Shown here: one piece after another, positions 43,233 through 52,547 of the stretch
How the letters are laid out: every line of letters starts with the position of its first letter
Numbering within the stretch: position 1 is the first letter of the stretch
NCBI GenBank assembly: GCA_905233365.1
Contig: CAJODT010000001.1
Location: forward strand, 29,427-85,216
Direction of reading: 5' to 3'
Length of the DNA: 55,790 nt
Origin: an uncultured Succiniclasticum sp.
Lineage (GTDB): Bacteria > Bacillota > Negativicutes > Acidaminococcales > Acidaminococcaceae
Made by a program: the position numbers and the translations under genes
Notes under the pieces: model-generated
The model's database searches: none
What the model saw: only the letters and a program-made list of their open reading frames with translations
Told to the model about the DNA's origin: nothing

Positions 43233-43919
43233 CTACCTCATCGCATTCGGATCCACATCAAAACGGCGTTCTCCGCAATACTTATCGGAAATTAAAACTG
43301 TATACCGCTGTGCTGGATTAAACTGGGAACTGTCAAAATAAAACTGCATTTCAAGTACCGCAACTTTTTCGGTCTTTACAGCATTCTCTTCTTTCTTTTC
43401 CTGTCTCGTCAGCTGCTTCCCGTCATCCGGCTGATTTGCTTTTTTAGCTTCCTGCTGTTTATCAATTTTATTGATCATCTCATGATGCAGATAATTGATT
43501 GCATAGGGCGCCAGGTTTGTTTTGTCCTGTACCAGCCTTACCGTATATTCGTCTTCCCGCAAAACAACGGGAGAATTAAGCCTTGCCCCGATCAGCGTAA
43601 TACCATCATATTCCTGAATTGCTTTCCGTATTTCCGAAAGTTCCGGCACCCGCGACTCTTCAACCTTATCTCTGGCATGAATAGCAGCTAACAGATACGG
43701 CGTGTAAACAAAAATACTTTCTTTCTGGCGATACGGGTTATTCAATGTCCGTTCCGCTATCATCCAGGGAGTCAACAATTGATACAGAGTCTGATTATCC
43801 TGTTTACTGGCAATACCATATTGAACGGCTTTCATCATATTTTCGTCTGTCATTGGAGTCAGAGCAAAACACCTGGACATAAGAGTGCAAAGTAATAATG
43901 TTAGGAAAATATTTTTCAT
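43233..43919 (-). CDS. Exported protein of unknown function
   Basis: A 228-residue protein that I do not recognise. A signal peptide (1-19, MKNIFLTLLLCTLMSRCFA) is followed by a mixed domain that ends in the beta-rich stretch VAVLEMQFYFDSSQF and QRYTVLISDKYCGERRF. A lysine/glutamate-rich linker (about 150-180) splits the two parts. I chose the ATG at 43917-43919 because GGAGG lies 7 bases upstream. It has its own promoter and terminator, and is divergent from rqcH. Confidence 0.65.
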   Translation of the reverse strand: MKNIFLTLLLCTLMSRCFALTPMTDENMMKAVQYGIASKQDNQTLYQLLTPWMIAERTLNNPYRQKESIFVYTPYLLAAIHARDKVEESRVPELSEIRKAIQEYDGITLIGARLNSPVVLREDEYTVRLVQDKTNLAPYAINYLHHEMINKIDKQQEAKKANQPDDGKQLTRQEKKEENAVKTEKVAVLEMQFYFDSSQFNPAQRYTVLISDKYCGERRFDVDPNAMR

Positions 43920-43990
43920 ACTGCTTCCTCCGAAAGATATTTTGGACAAAATATGATATACTTGAAAATAAAAACGGAAACTGTACCGAT

Positions 43991-44019
43991 ATTATAAACC
44001 ATTGTGAATATGAACGCAA
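43991..44019 (-). promoter_or_regulatory. Promoter of the exported protein gene
   Basis: On the minus strand: -35 TTGCGT (44014-44019), 17-bp spacer, -10 TATAAT (43991-43996). Confidence 0.65.
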
Positions 44020-44059
44020 CCAGACTGTCAAATAAATTAAAGAAAAAGGAAGATAAACC

Positions 44060-45811
44060 ATGAATTTGGAAGGAATCGCCTTATATACACTGACAGAATA
44101 CCTGAAACAGGAAATTACCGGAAGCCGGATTTACAAAATAGGTATGCCTTCAGACCACATCGTATGTTTTTCACTGAAAAGGGTTCATGACGCAATTCAT
44201 CTTATCATCGATGTCAACGGCGCTTCTCCCGCTGCCCGGCTCACGTCCAAAGCGCCTGACAACCCACAGGAACCCCCGGCATTCTGTATGTTGTTACGCA
44301 AGCAGCTGGAAGAAGGAAAAATCACCAGGATACATCAATACGGTCTGGATCGTATTATCGAATTGGAAATCAGTTTGTTAGGAAGAGGCAGTCAGATTAT
44401 TACAAAACAGATTATTGTTGAACTCACCGGTAAAAACGCCAATCTGATTTTAGCAGAAAGCGGACAAATAGTGGATAGCATTAAACATGTCAGTCCTATT
44501 ATGAACTCTGTCCGTGTCATCCAGCCAGGGTATATTTATAATCCGCCGCCTTTGCAGACAGGCCTGAACATTTTAACCGCATCCCCTGAGGCAATCGTTG
44601 CAGCCCTTCCCGATGAAGTTACCAGTTCCTTATGGAAACAGCTGGTAAAAGAAACTACAGGGATTGGCAAAGCTACCGCCTTACAACTGCTCTTTGCTGC
44701 AAAAGTTCCGTTAAACGCCACATATCTCACCCCGATGGACAGAAGCCGTCTGGCTTCAGTGATTGCCGATTTACAAAAAGCAGTAACCGTAAACTATTCG
44801 GCGCAAACATTCACCGCAATTATCAGCAACAGCAATCTGTGCCAGACCATCTTTCCGTTCCCCATTGCTTATGTTCCGGAAAACTGCCGTCCTGAAACCT
44901 TCCCTACCATTAATGAGGCCCTGTGTTATACGGCACTGTTACAACCGGTTAAACTCCCTGATCAGGTATTATTACAGAAAGAAATCTTGTCGGAGCTGCG
45001 TAAAACAGATAAAAAAATCTGTGCGTTGCAACAGGACCTGTCACATTCCAACGATGCGGATACCTATCGAATTATTGCTGACAGTCTGATGGCTTCGCTG
45101 TACAAGGTTCATAAAGGAGCTGAGTCCTGTACCGTTTCCAATATTTATGACGGCAACTCTCTCCAGGTTGTCTTATCTCCCGCACTGACCCCGGCAGAAA
45201 ATGTACAGAAGTATTATAAAAAATACAATAAACTGAAACGGGCAAAGGAAGAAGTTGCTATCCAGTTAGCAGAAGCGAGGGATATGCGGACTTGGCTGGA
45301 AGGTGTGGAGGAAAGCCTGCAATTCGTAACCACCAGACAGGAAACAGAAGAAATCAAAGAGGAACTGCAAAAAGCAGGAATCCTGCCTGTTCCCAGGCGG
45401 AAAATGCAGATTTCCGGTAAATCCTCTCCTATTCAGATTATTTTTTCTGATTCAACCACAATTTACATTGGCAAAAACAATCGCCAAAATGAAGAAGCGA
45501 CCTTCAAAATCGGTACAGGAAGCGATCTCTGGCTGCATGTACAGAAAATCCCCGGCAGTCACGTATTAATTAAATCAACACTTCCCGAACCGGAGCCGGA
45601 AGCTTTGAATGCTGCCATCCAGCTGGCCGCCTGGTTCAGCAAAGCCCGTGGCAGCAGCCAGGTTCCGGTAGACTGTGTGCCAAGACGTTTTGTCAAAAAA
45701 CCATCTGGCGCCAAACCTGGTTTTGTTGTTTTTACAAATCAAAAAACCTTTTATGCCACTCCCGATGAAGAGTATATAAAAAATTTATTACAAATGAACA
45801 ACGCGAAATGA
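44060..45811 (+). CDS. rqcH: Ribosome quality-control protein RqcH (NFACT family)
   Basis: A 583-residue NFACT protein, the bacterial partner of eukaryotic Rqc2. It binds stalled 50S subunits and recruits Ala-tRNA to add alanine tails that mark the stalled peptide. The NFACT-N part (about 1-190) holds Asp97-Arg98 (GLDRII), the pair needed for tailing in characterised RqcH. A coiled coil follows (about 300-430), then NFACT-R (about 460-560) with DLWLHVQKIPGSHV. AAGGAAG precedes the ATG. It is one of few plus-strand genes here. Confidence 0.93.
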   Translation: MNLEGIALYTLTEYLKQEITGSRIYKIGMPSDHIVCFSLKRVHDAIHLIIDVNGASPAARLTSKAPDNPQEPPAFCMLLRKQLEEGKITRIHQYGLDRIIELEISLLGRGSQIITKQIIVELTGKNANLILAESGQIVDSIKHVSPIMNSVRVIQPGYIYNPPPLQTGLNILTASPEAIVAALPDEVTSSLWKQLVKETTGIGKATALQLLFAAKVPLNATYLTPMDRSRLASVIADLQKAVTVNYSAQTFTAIISNSNLCQTIFPFPIAYVPENCRPETFPTINEALCYTALLQPVKLPDQVLLQKEILSELRKTDKKICALQQDLSHSNDADTYRIIADSLMASLYKVHKGAESCTVSNIYDGNSLQVVLSPALTPAENVQKYYKKYNKLKRAKEEVAIQLAEARDMRTWLEGVEESLQFVTTRQETEEIKEELQKAGILPVPRRKMQISGKSSPIQIIFSDSTTIYIGKNNRQNEEATFKIGTGSDLWLHVQKIPGSHVLIKSTLPEPEPEALNAAIQLAAWFSKARGSSQVPVDCVPRRFVKKPSGAKPGFVVFTNQKTFYATPDEEYIKNLLQMNNAK

Positions 45812-45911
45812 CTTTCTTATATAGTAACAACGGTTAAATATGTTTGATCCGGCCTCATCACCGCAGAACGCACTTAATGAACCCCAAATCAACCTTCTTA
45901 AAATTAAAATG

Positions 45912-45961
45912 AAAATACCGCAGCATTCAGATAAATAATCATGAATACCTGCGGTATTTTT
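45912..45961. terminator. Bidirectional terminator between rqcH and the lipoprotein gene
   Basis: A 12-bp stem AAAATACCGCAG/CTGCGGTATTTT with a short inner ATTCA/TGAAT helix and T runs on both strands, between convergent genes. Confidence 0.75.
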
Positions 45962-45978
45962 TGTTAAGGAAACAATGA

Positions 45979-46776
45979 TCAGTGTTTGGCTACAATCAGC
46001 CTGTTCAGTTTTCCGTTTGTCAATTGCATATACTGGTTATATGCATGCTTATGGTCTGGTGTGGGATCGTACTGCATGATGATAAACCGCGAATCGGTAT
46101 GATCATCCAAAGAAGAAAGCTTTCCCTTGTAGCATTCAAGTATCTCTGCTTTTGTCATTCCAACCTGTATGCCGCTTCCCGTTTTATATCCGTTTCCGGT
46201 CATGTAATATGCGTCCGGTCCATAAGATGGCGGTAAAGGTTTCCCATACGTCTCGCCATAATCCCTGATTTCATTGAACACAAGCCCGGAATACTTAAAC
46301 TCTTTTAAGCCGGAAGTTTGTTTCTTTTCTATCGGCTCACCCAGAATTTCTTCAATTTCTTTCCATCGGCAGCCGATACCGACTCCCATCACCGGATCAC
46401 CTTTAATCTTTGGGGCAACAGCAGCTTTCAGCCATTCTATGTGTTCCTGCTTCAACGTCTTTCGAATTTCTTCCGTATCCGCTTTAAATTTGGCGTCTGC
46501 TTTCTCATACTTGTCGCCTAATGCTTTCAACCGGTTGTCAATTTGCTCCAACGCCGCCTTATGTTTGGGCGCCAACTCATCAATCGCCGCGTCCAGCGAA
46601 TCTCCTTCCAAGCCATCCGGAACCCTGATCAGTTGGACTTGCTTCAATTCATCCAGAATCTGAGCCTTTTCTTTATTAAATTTTTCTTCTTCCCCACAGC
46701 CTGCAATAAGCATTGTTACCGTTGCCAGAAAAAGCACAAACAGCAACCTGCGGTGAAATCCTTTCAAACCTATCAT
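45979..46776 (-). CDS. Lipoprotein of unknown function
   Basis: A 265-residue predicted lipoprotein. The signal peptide ends in the lipobox LIAGC with Cys27. Residues about 30-120 are a charged, coiled-coil-like helix region. The C-terminal half has VGIGCRWKEIEEILGEP and GSGIQVGMTKAEILECYKGK, which look like two copies of the small SmpA/OmlA-like beta fold that begins with a G-M-T or similar turn. I cannot name the family. A GAGAGG site precedes the ATG. It ends against rqcH at a shared terminator. Confidence 0.65.
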   Translation of the reverse strand: MIGLKGFHRRLLFVLFLATVTMLIAGCGEEEKFNKEKAQILDELKQVQLIRVPDGLEGDSLDAAIDELAPKHKAALEQIDNRLKALGDKYEKADAKFKADTEEIRKTLKQEHIEWLKAAVAPKIKGDPVMGVGIGCRWKEIEEILGEPIEKKQTSGLKEFKYSGLVFNEIRDYGETYGKPLPPSYGPDAYYMTGNGYKTGSGIQVGMTKAEILECYKGKLSSLDDHTDSRFIIMQYDPTPDHKHAYNQYMQLTNGKLNRLIVAKH

Positions 46777-46896
46777 GCCAACCTCTCAGGACAATTTCAG
46801 GAAATGCCGAAGAATCAGTTTGCATACTTGCCAATGGCCTTCTCGCAAACTACTGTTAACAGCATTTACTTTATGAAATCCGAACAGGAAACCCGT

Positions 46897-47298
46897 TCAC
46901 ACCTCTTCTCCTGAAGGGACCGCTTTATGAGGCATCAGATTTACCCATTTAACAAATTCATCCTGATCCAGCTGGACGACAAAGCGCAAACCGTTTTCCA
47001 ATTGCGCAGCGATGACATGTTTCGTCTTGTTGTCACCGCCAAGGATAGCGCCGGCTAAAGCGCCTAACGGGCCAAAAATCGCAAGGCCGACAATACCCCA
47101 TCCAATACTGAACTTCTTTTCGTTTTCCTGTGTCACTTCCTCATAAAATGAAATATTGTCTTTGATGCCGATTTTCTCTTTCGAAAAAATTCCGGTAGAA
47201 ACATTTAACACGAAATCATTGTTCAATAGACCCGGAGTTATCAGTTCAGCCTTAACCTCTTCCTGCTGACTGTCCGTGCCGCCTAAATATTTTGCCAT
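46897..47298 (-). CDS. Small protein with glycine-zipper membrane segment
   Basis: A 133-residue protein not assigned to a named family. Most is hydrophilic; the stretch GLAIFGPLGALAGAILGG (about 71-88) is a glycine-zipper hydrophobic segment that may insert in a membrane or self-associate. The part after it (about 90-120) has ENGLRFVVQLDQDEFVKWV, like a small ligand-binding strand-helix unit. A strong AAGGAGG lies before the ATG. It is 120 bases upstream of the lipoprotein gene on the same strand. Confidence 0.6.
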   Translation of the reverse strand: MAKYLGGTDSQQEEVKAELITPGLLNNDFVLNVSTGIFSKEKIGIKDNISFYEEVTQENEKKFSIGWGIVGLAIFGPLGALAGAILGGDNKTKHVIAAQLENGLRFVVQLDQDEFVKWVNLMPHKAVPSGEEV

Positions 47299-47433
47299 GT
47301 TCAGAATACCTCCTTTATGCTCTTATCAAAATTAGTAAGACTATGAGCAGGCTCTCGTTATAACAAGGCTATTATAACATTTACAAAATGATAATATCTT
47401 GATTTTTGTGTGAAATGATATAAGCGATGATTA

Positions 47434-49083
47434 TTAAACGCTGACATCTTCATTATGTGTGAGGCGGAAGAATATTAACAACGATACAATAGAAGTCAGG
47501 GTCAGTATGGTCGAATAAGCAGCAGCATTACCAAAATTGCTGCGGATTACTTCTGCATAAATCGCAACCGTCAGCGTACTGGTACTGCTGGTATATAAAA
47601 TAATACTGGAACTCAATTCGCTGATAAGAGTTATCCAGCTCATGATAGCGCCGGCCAAAACGCCCGGAAGCATCATAGGAACCATAATCTTCCGGAAAGA
47701 CTTAAACTCACTGGCACCCAGGCTCACTGCCGCTTCTTCCACACTGGGTGAAATCTGTGAAATAATAGCCGTACTTGACCGAATCGTATAAGGCATACGC
47801 CGGATCGTCAGAGAAATAATGATGATTAAAGCCGTCCCGGACAAAACCAGAATCCCTGAATTGAAACCCGACAGCAGTGCAATACCTAAAACAGAACCTG
47901 GAATAATATATGGGAACATGGTTAACGTATCCAGGATGTTTGTAAGTAAAGAAGGCTTGCGCGCCGTAAGATACGAGATCAGGATTCCCAGTACAACTAC
48001 TATTCCGATAGCACATATGCCAAAAGCATACGTATTGAAAATAGAAATATTATCTTTTGAGAACAACGTGTTCTCATAATTCATCAAAGAAAACTTCCCT
48101 GTATATACTGCGCCGCCTACGGTTTCCAGGAAAGATGTAAAGATAACCGTCAGCTGTGGAAGCATGGCAATAAACGCTACCCCGTATACAAACAGATACG
48201 CAAAAAACTTTTGGCTTCCTTTAGCGTAAACAGGCTGCATGGGTTTTAACGCCGTCATGGCATAGGAATAGCGCTTTGCTATGATGCGCTGCAGAAAGAA
48301 CAGGAACAACGTAATGACCACTACGATAACGCACAAGGCTGCAGCAAAATGGTCGTCGGTACTGACTTCGCCCATGAACTGCGTGTAAATCAATACCGGA
48401 AATGTCTTAAACCCTTCCCCAATCAGCATGGGGGTACCGAAGTCTGAAAACACCCGCATAAAAACCAGCAGTGAACCTGCCAGCAAAGAAGGCATGACCA
48501 GCGGAAGGATAATTCGCGTTACGCGCTGGAACGCATTGCATCCCAGACTTTCTGCCGCTTCATTTAAGGAACTGTCAAGATTTTTCAGAGCTCCGGAAAC
48601 ATACATGTAGATCAAAGGAAATGACTGCAGCGAAAATACAAGGACGATGCCTGCAAAACCATAAATGCCTCCGAACTGGACGCCCGGCAGTTTATTGATG
48701 ATCTGCGTGATAAAGCCGTTACGTCCCAGCAGCTGAATCCACGCATAAGCACCGATAAAAGGAGGAGACAGATATGAAATTACAATTAAAATATTGACAT
48801 ATTTGCTGTAAGGTATTTTATAACTGCGGAGTACATAAGCCATTGGCAAACCGATTATGGCAGCCAGCAATGTTGCACAAATGGTTACTTTAAAACTGTT
48901 GACCAACGTACTCCAATAAAATTTACGGCCAAAAAATTTTGTAAAATAATCAAAGGTCAGCGCATGTGTTTCAGGATCAACTACACTCTGATACATGATC
49001 AAAAACAAAGGATACACTACAAACAAAAGGAAAAAACACAGTATCACCAGTGTAAATCCGGTCCAGATATTTGGCTTTTTCAT
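47434..49083 (-). CDS. Fused ABC importer permease, iron(III)-type (FbpB-like)
   Basis: A 549-residue membrane protein with two binding-protein-dependent permease halves in one chain, about twelve membrane segments. Each half carries an EAA-like loop: NEAAESLGCNAFQRVTRIILP in the first (core EAAESLGCNAF) and EEAAVSLGASEFKSFRKI in the second. Such fused permeases belong to Fbp/Sfu-type importers for Fe3+ and to close relatives for phosphonates or thiamine. The start overlaps the ATPase stop by 4 bases (ATGA), so the pair is translated together. Confidence 0.9.
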   Translation of the reverse strand: MKKPNIWTGFTLVILCFFLLFVVYPLFLIMYQSVVDPETHALTFDYFTKFFGRKFYWSTLVNSFKVTICATLLAAIIGLPMAYVLRSYKIPYSKYVNILIVISYLSPPFIGAYAWIQLLGRNGFITQIINKLPGVQFGGIYGFAGIVLVFSLQSFPLIYMYVSGALKNLDSSLNEAAESLGCNAFQRVTRIILPLVMPSLLAGSLLVFMRVFSDFGTPMLIGEGFKTFPVLIYTQFMGEVSTDDHFAAALCVIVVVITLFLFFLQRIIAKRYSYAMTALKPMQPVYAKGSQKFFAYLFVYGVAFIAMLPQLTVIFTSFLETVGGAVYTGKFSLMNYENTLFSKDNISIFNTYAFGICAIGIVVVLGILISYLTARKPSLLTNILDTLTMFPYIIPGSVLGIALLSGFNSGILVLSGTALIIIISLTIRRMPYTIRSSTAIISQISPSVEEAAVSLGASEFKSFRKIMVPMMLPGVLAGAIMSWITLISELSSSIILYTSSTSTLTVAIYAEVIRSNFGNAAAYSTILTLTSIVSLLIFFRLTHNEDVSV

Positions 49084-50234
49084 GCGTCTTCACCACCAAT
49101 TCGATTTCCATTTATATCTTCTGTCTGGATAATCAGTGATTGCATCCCGTCCTCTGTAAACACATTGATACGTTCTGCTTCAACACGCAATTTAACAGGT
49201 GTATTATTAGGAATGATCCGTCCGACATCCGACGGACTGATAACTTCAACCTCCTGACCGTCAGCCATGGTCAGGAAGTAATGTGTAGAAATCCCTAAAA
49301 ACACACTGTAATTCACAACCGCGTCCATGCCCTCCCCGTCCATATGTACGGTAAATTCTTCCGGACGGACAGCGGCGGTTACAGGGATGTCTGTCTTTCC
49401 GCAGGTTGCAGCGTATTTAGCAACTGCAGTGGCGTCCAGCGTCCGCATCGGCACCTGATATCTGCCAAAGGAAAGAATATGCTGTGCGCCGTTTTTCCGG
49501 ATAACAGCCTTAAAAATATTTGACAGACCGATAAATGTAGATACGAAACGATTGGCTGGCCGCTGATAAATATATTGCGGAGAACCTACCTGCTGGATGA
49601 CGCCGTCATGCATAACAGCAATACGGTCGGAAACTGCCAGGGCTTCCTCCTGGTCATGCGTAACATATACAGTTGTAATACCAACCTGCTGCTGGATATT
49701 TTTAATGGCATTACGCATTTCTACACGTAATTTCGCATCCAAATTGGATAAAGGTTCATCCATAAGAAGTACCTGAGGATGGATAACGATTGCCCTGGCC
49801 AGAGCTACACGCTGCTGCTGCCCGCCGGAAAGCTGCGTTGGCATACGGTCTTTTAAGTGTCCGATCTTTACCACATCCAAAATCTCAACAACAGACTTTT
49901 CAATTTCCGCTGCAGGGACCTTACGCTGCTTCAGACCGAAAGCCACATTATCAAAAACTGACATGTGGGGGAAAATCGCATAATTCTGGAATACCATGCC
50001 CATATTACGCTTATTGACCGGAATATCATTAATCACCTTTCCGTCAACTTTTATCGTTCCGCCTTCAATAGAGTTAAATCCGATAATCATACGCAATAAG
50101 GTGGTCTTACCGCAGCCGGAAGGCCCCAATAACGTAAAGAATTCTCCCGGATGGATTTTCAGGGACAAACCGTTGATTACAATTGTATCCTCATATTTTT
50201 TTATTACATTATCAATATCAATTGAAACACTCAT
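49080..50234 (-). CDS. ABC importer ATP-binding protein (FbpC/PotA-like)
   Basis: A 384-residue ATPase. Walker A GPSGCGKTT, signature LSGGQQQR, Walker B VLLMDEPLSNLD and the H-loop TVYVTHDQEEA are intact. A C-terminal TOBE-like region (about 240-384) regulates or binds substrate in this class. It couples to the permease encoded just downstream and to the binding protein encoded upstream. AAGGAG precedes the ATG. The substrate is inferred from the permease and binding protein. Confidence 0.93.
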   Translation of the reverse strand: MSVSIDIDNVIKKYEDTIVINGLSLKIHPGEFFTLLGPSGCGKTTLLRMIIGFNSIEGGTIKVDGKVINDIPVNKRNMGMVFQNYAIFPHMSVFDNVAFGLKQRKVPAAEIEKSVVEILDVVKIGHLKDRMPTQLSGGQQQRVALARAIVIHPQVLLMDEPLSNLDAKLRVEMRNAIKNIQQQVGITTVYVTHDQEEALAVSDRIAVMHDGVIQQVGSPQYIYQRPANRFVSTFIGLSNIFKAVIRKNGAQHILSFGRYQVPMRTLDATAVAKYAATCGKTDIPVTAAVRPEEFTVHMDGEGMDAVVNYSVFLGISTHYFLTMADGQEVEVISPSDVGRIIPNNTPVKLRVEAERINVFTEDGMQSLIIQTEDINGNRIGGEDA

Positions 50235-50257
50235 CAGAATTCTCCTTTGAATAACAA

Positions 50258-50287
50258 AATGGCGCCAATCAGAATATTGGCGCCATT
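50258..50287 (-). terminator. Perfect hairpin between binding protein and ATPase genes
   Basis: A perfect 12-bp stem AATGGCGCCAAT/ATTGGCGCCATT with a 6-base loop, followed by TTGTTATT on the minus strand. With a poor T run it probably stops only part of the transcripts or protects the binding-protein mRNA, giving more binding protein than ATPase and permease. Confidence 0.55.
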
Positions 50288-50347
50288 CATAGCTTCAGCA
50301 CAAATTGATAACGGAATGACCCCGCATTTCCTTATGCCGTTTTAAAT

Positions 50348-51397
50348 TTACATTGATTTTTCCAGGTGTTTGGTGAATTCTTTGGTAAATTTATCTTTGT
50401 TTTCGGATACCCACTTCTCGTTAAACTTCGGGGCAATTTTAATCTTGCTGGAAGGAGTCATATAATCAGCCAGCTTGGCGTTCTTGCGCAGCGGGCGAAC
50501 CGTCAGCGTGGTTCCTACCAGATTCTGGATCTTTTCACTCAGCATATAATCGACAAACTTTTTCGCATTTTCAGGATGCTTGCAGTTTTTAATGATCTGT
50601 ACGGACTGCGGAGCATACAAAGCGCCTTCTTTCGGGAATACAACCTCTACAGGAGCTCCGCTCTTAACCAGCGTCGCCGCCGGATCTTCCCAGGTCAGAC
50701 CGACAATGTATTCACCGCCGGCTACCCCCTTATAAACCTGGCTGGAACTGTTCATCATCTTTCCATTCAGTTGTTTCAGGAATTTATCACAATAATCCCA
50801 GGCTTCTTTGCTGAAGGGGTCACCGTTACCCATATCATACAACATAACGACCAGAGACTGGAATGCCGAAGAGGAATTTACAGGATCGCCAAATGCGATT
50901 TTATCTTTTAACGCCGGATTCAGCAAATCAGCAAACCCTTCAATTTTCATATCACCCTTCATCTTCTTGTTTACGACCATGACTGTCGGATCAGAAAATG
51001 CCGGTGTGAAGAATTTAGTTGTATTTCTGAATTCATCCATCATATTCGGGTCTTCTTTGGAAACATATTCCTGGAAAAGTTCTTTCTTTGAAGCCAGCAT
51101 TGCTTCGCTGCCAGCCCATAAAATATCTCCCAGCGGATTTGCCTTTTCAGAAGCTACGCGCTTTACAACTTCCCCCGTACCTGCTACCACAACATTTACT
51201 TTAATACCCGTGTCTTTTTCAAAGTTCTTGATAACCGCATTATTCAGGCTTTCGGCACGGGCAGTATACACCGTCAGTTCTTTTGCCGCGTTATCTGCTT
51301 TCGGAGCCTCTGCCTTCTTGTCACCGCCGCCGCAACCGCTGAACAACATGGACAGTGACAATAATGCTGTTGCTAAAAATGCTACTGATTTTTTCAT
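50348..51397 (-). CDS. Substrate-binding lipoprotein of the Fbp-type importer
   Basis: A 349-residue extracellular solute-binding protein. The lipobox LFSGC puts the lipid on Cys22. The mature part starts with ELTVYTARAESLNNAVIKNFEKDTG-like text (core TVYTARAESLNNAVIKNF) and contains DILWAGSEAM and PKEGALYAPQSVQIIK, as in FbpA-type Fe3+ and 2-aminoethylphosphonate binding proteins. Ligand identity is not settled. It is the first gene of the importer unit; a promoter and a palindrome lie upstream. Confidence 0.9.
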   Translation of the reverse strand: MKKSVAFLATALLSLSMLFSGCGGGDKKAEAPKADNAAKELTVYTARAESLNNAVIKNFEKDTGIKVNVVVAGTGEVVKRVASEKANPLGDILWAGSEAMLASKKELFQEYVSKEDPNMMDEFRNTTKFFTPAFSDPTVMVVNKKMKGDMKIEGFADLLNPALKDKIAFGDPVNSSSAFQSLVVMLYDMGNGDPFSKEAWDYCDKFLKQLNGKMMNSSSQVYKGVAGGEYIVGLTWEDPAATLVKSGAPVEVVFPKEGALYAPQSVQIIKNCKHPENAKKFVDYMLSEKIQNLVGTTLTVRPLRKNAKLADYMTPSSKIKIAPKFNEKWVSENKDKFTKEFTKHLEKSM

Positions 51398-51434
51398 GCT
51401 CTCTTCCTCCCATTTTTAACAAACATTTTAAACC

Positions 51435-51452
51435 AACATTGCAATGAATGTT
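51435..51452. promoter_or_regulatory. Palindromic operator candidate upstream of the importer
   Basis: AACATT-6-AATGTT (51435-51452) overlaps a perfect 10-bp palindrome CATTGCAATG (51437-51446). It lies just downstream of the predicted start of transcription, where a repressor could act. It does not match the usual Fur box well. Confidence 0.4.
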
Positions 51453-51464
51453 TAGTTCTATATT

Positions 51465-51493
51465 ATTATAACACTTCATATCCAATATCTCAA
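51465..51493 (-). promoter_or_regulatory. Promoter of the importer operon
   Basis: On the minus strand: -35 TTGAGA (51488-51493), 17-bp spacer, extended -10 TGTTATAAT (TATAAT at 51465-51470). Confidence 0.7.
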
Positions 51494-51548
51494 TTCATAA
51501 TTCAAAGTAGCTATAACTATATCATAAAATAATTACCGGATATGGTTC

Positions 51549-52370
51549 CTACTCCCGGAATTCACATTTCAGATGCTGGCGTTCCGGCATCAGTTTATAT
51601 CTGACTCTGGGATACCCAACCATCATACAGCCTACCAGCTTCTGCTTGGGCGGAATTCCCACCAGATCCAGCAACGGCTGATATCCGGCAATTCCGCAGG
51701 TCTGGATAAATCCTGCAATAGTAGTTCCAAGACCAATAGCTGGCGCAAAAAGTTCAGCATATGCCAGGCACTGTTCGCTGTTACTTACGCCGGTCACATT
51801 CAGGCGCCTGGTAGATACAAAGATAAGCATCGGGGCATTGCGTCCAATAATATCAACCTTTTTCTCATAAAACGTATGCAAAACTGCTTTGAAATAACGT
51901 TTGTTTACTGTACCCTTTTCAACTTCTTCCGTCATCCATTGAGCGGTTGCCTCGCGGATTGCAGCAAGCGTATCCGGATTGGATATGACTGTAAAATACA
52001 TACTCTGGCTGTTGCCCGCTGTCGGCGCATAACGGCAGATATTAAGCAGTTTTAAAATCTCTTCCTGCTTCGGAACCTGCTGCTTAAACAAGCGCACACT
52101 GCGGCGGGAACGGAGAAAATCATAGGCCTGCTGCTCGGAAATCAATGTTACGGGTACCGGGGCCATTTCTTCCCGTGGCGTATATTTATTATCTATAGCA
52201 CCGGTAGGACAGATTGCGACACAATGGCCACAACTCATACATCCCCGGTCCACATTGCATTCCGGACCATTTTCCCCCAAATCCAATATGCATGCCGGAC
52301 AATCTGCCACGCACAATCCGCATTTTACACATTTATCCCTATTAACTCTTATCAAATCCAAACTTGGCAC
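51549..52370 (-). CDS. Ferredoxin-nitroreductase fusion
   Basis: A 273-residue flavoprotein. The N-terminus (1-60) carries two 4Fe-4S clusters of the CxxCxxCxxxC type (CVKCGLCVADCP and CMSCGHCVAICP). The rest (about 75-273) is an FMN nitroreductase fold beginning RRSVRLFKQQ with APTAGNSQS and VGIPPKQKLVGCMMVGYP near the end. It probably passes electrons from ferredoxin to an unknown substrate. The start codon is GTG at 52368-52370 with GGAGG upstream. It is not clearly part of the importer unit. Confidence 0.88.
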   Translation of the reverse strand: MPSLDLIRVNRDKCVKCGLCVADCPACILDLGENGPECNVDRGCMSCGHCVAICPTGAIDNKYTPREEMAPVPVTLISEQQAYDFLRSRRSVRLFKQQVPKQEEILKLLNICRYAPTAGNSQSMYFTVISNPDTLAAIREATAQWMTEEVEKGTVNKRYFKAVLHTFYEKKVDIIGRNAPMLIFVSTRRLNVTGVSNSEQCLAYAELFAPAIGLGTTIAGFIQTCGIAGYQPLLDLVGIPPKQKLVGCMMVGYPRVRYKLMPERQHLKCEFRE

Positions 52371-52484
52371 TTTAAAGAACCTCCAATAACTATTAATATG
52401 CAGAAAAAATATATTGTATATTATAACACAACTGATTGAAAAAGCTAAACTTCTTATCGAATAATCTTTGTCTTTAAAATGGAA

Positions 52485-52517
52485 AACTCAGGATCTCCTG
52501 CCGGGAAATCCCGAGTT
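52485..52517 (-). terminator. Hairpin after cbiC
   Basis: A stem AACTCGGGAT/ATCCTGAGTT (one G-U pair) around a GC-rich loop, about 30 bases past the cbiC stop. The T run after it is interrupted, so its strength is uncertain. Confidence 0.5.
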
Positions 52518-52547
52518 GTAAATCATATTGCAAATAATCTCAAACTT

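Noticed and set aside
48000-51400. Importer as a spermidine/putrescine system
   Set aside because: The ATPase alone is PotA-like, but the permease is a single fused chain and the binding protein is of the FbpA type.
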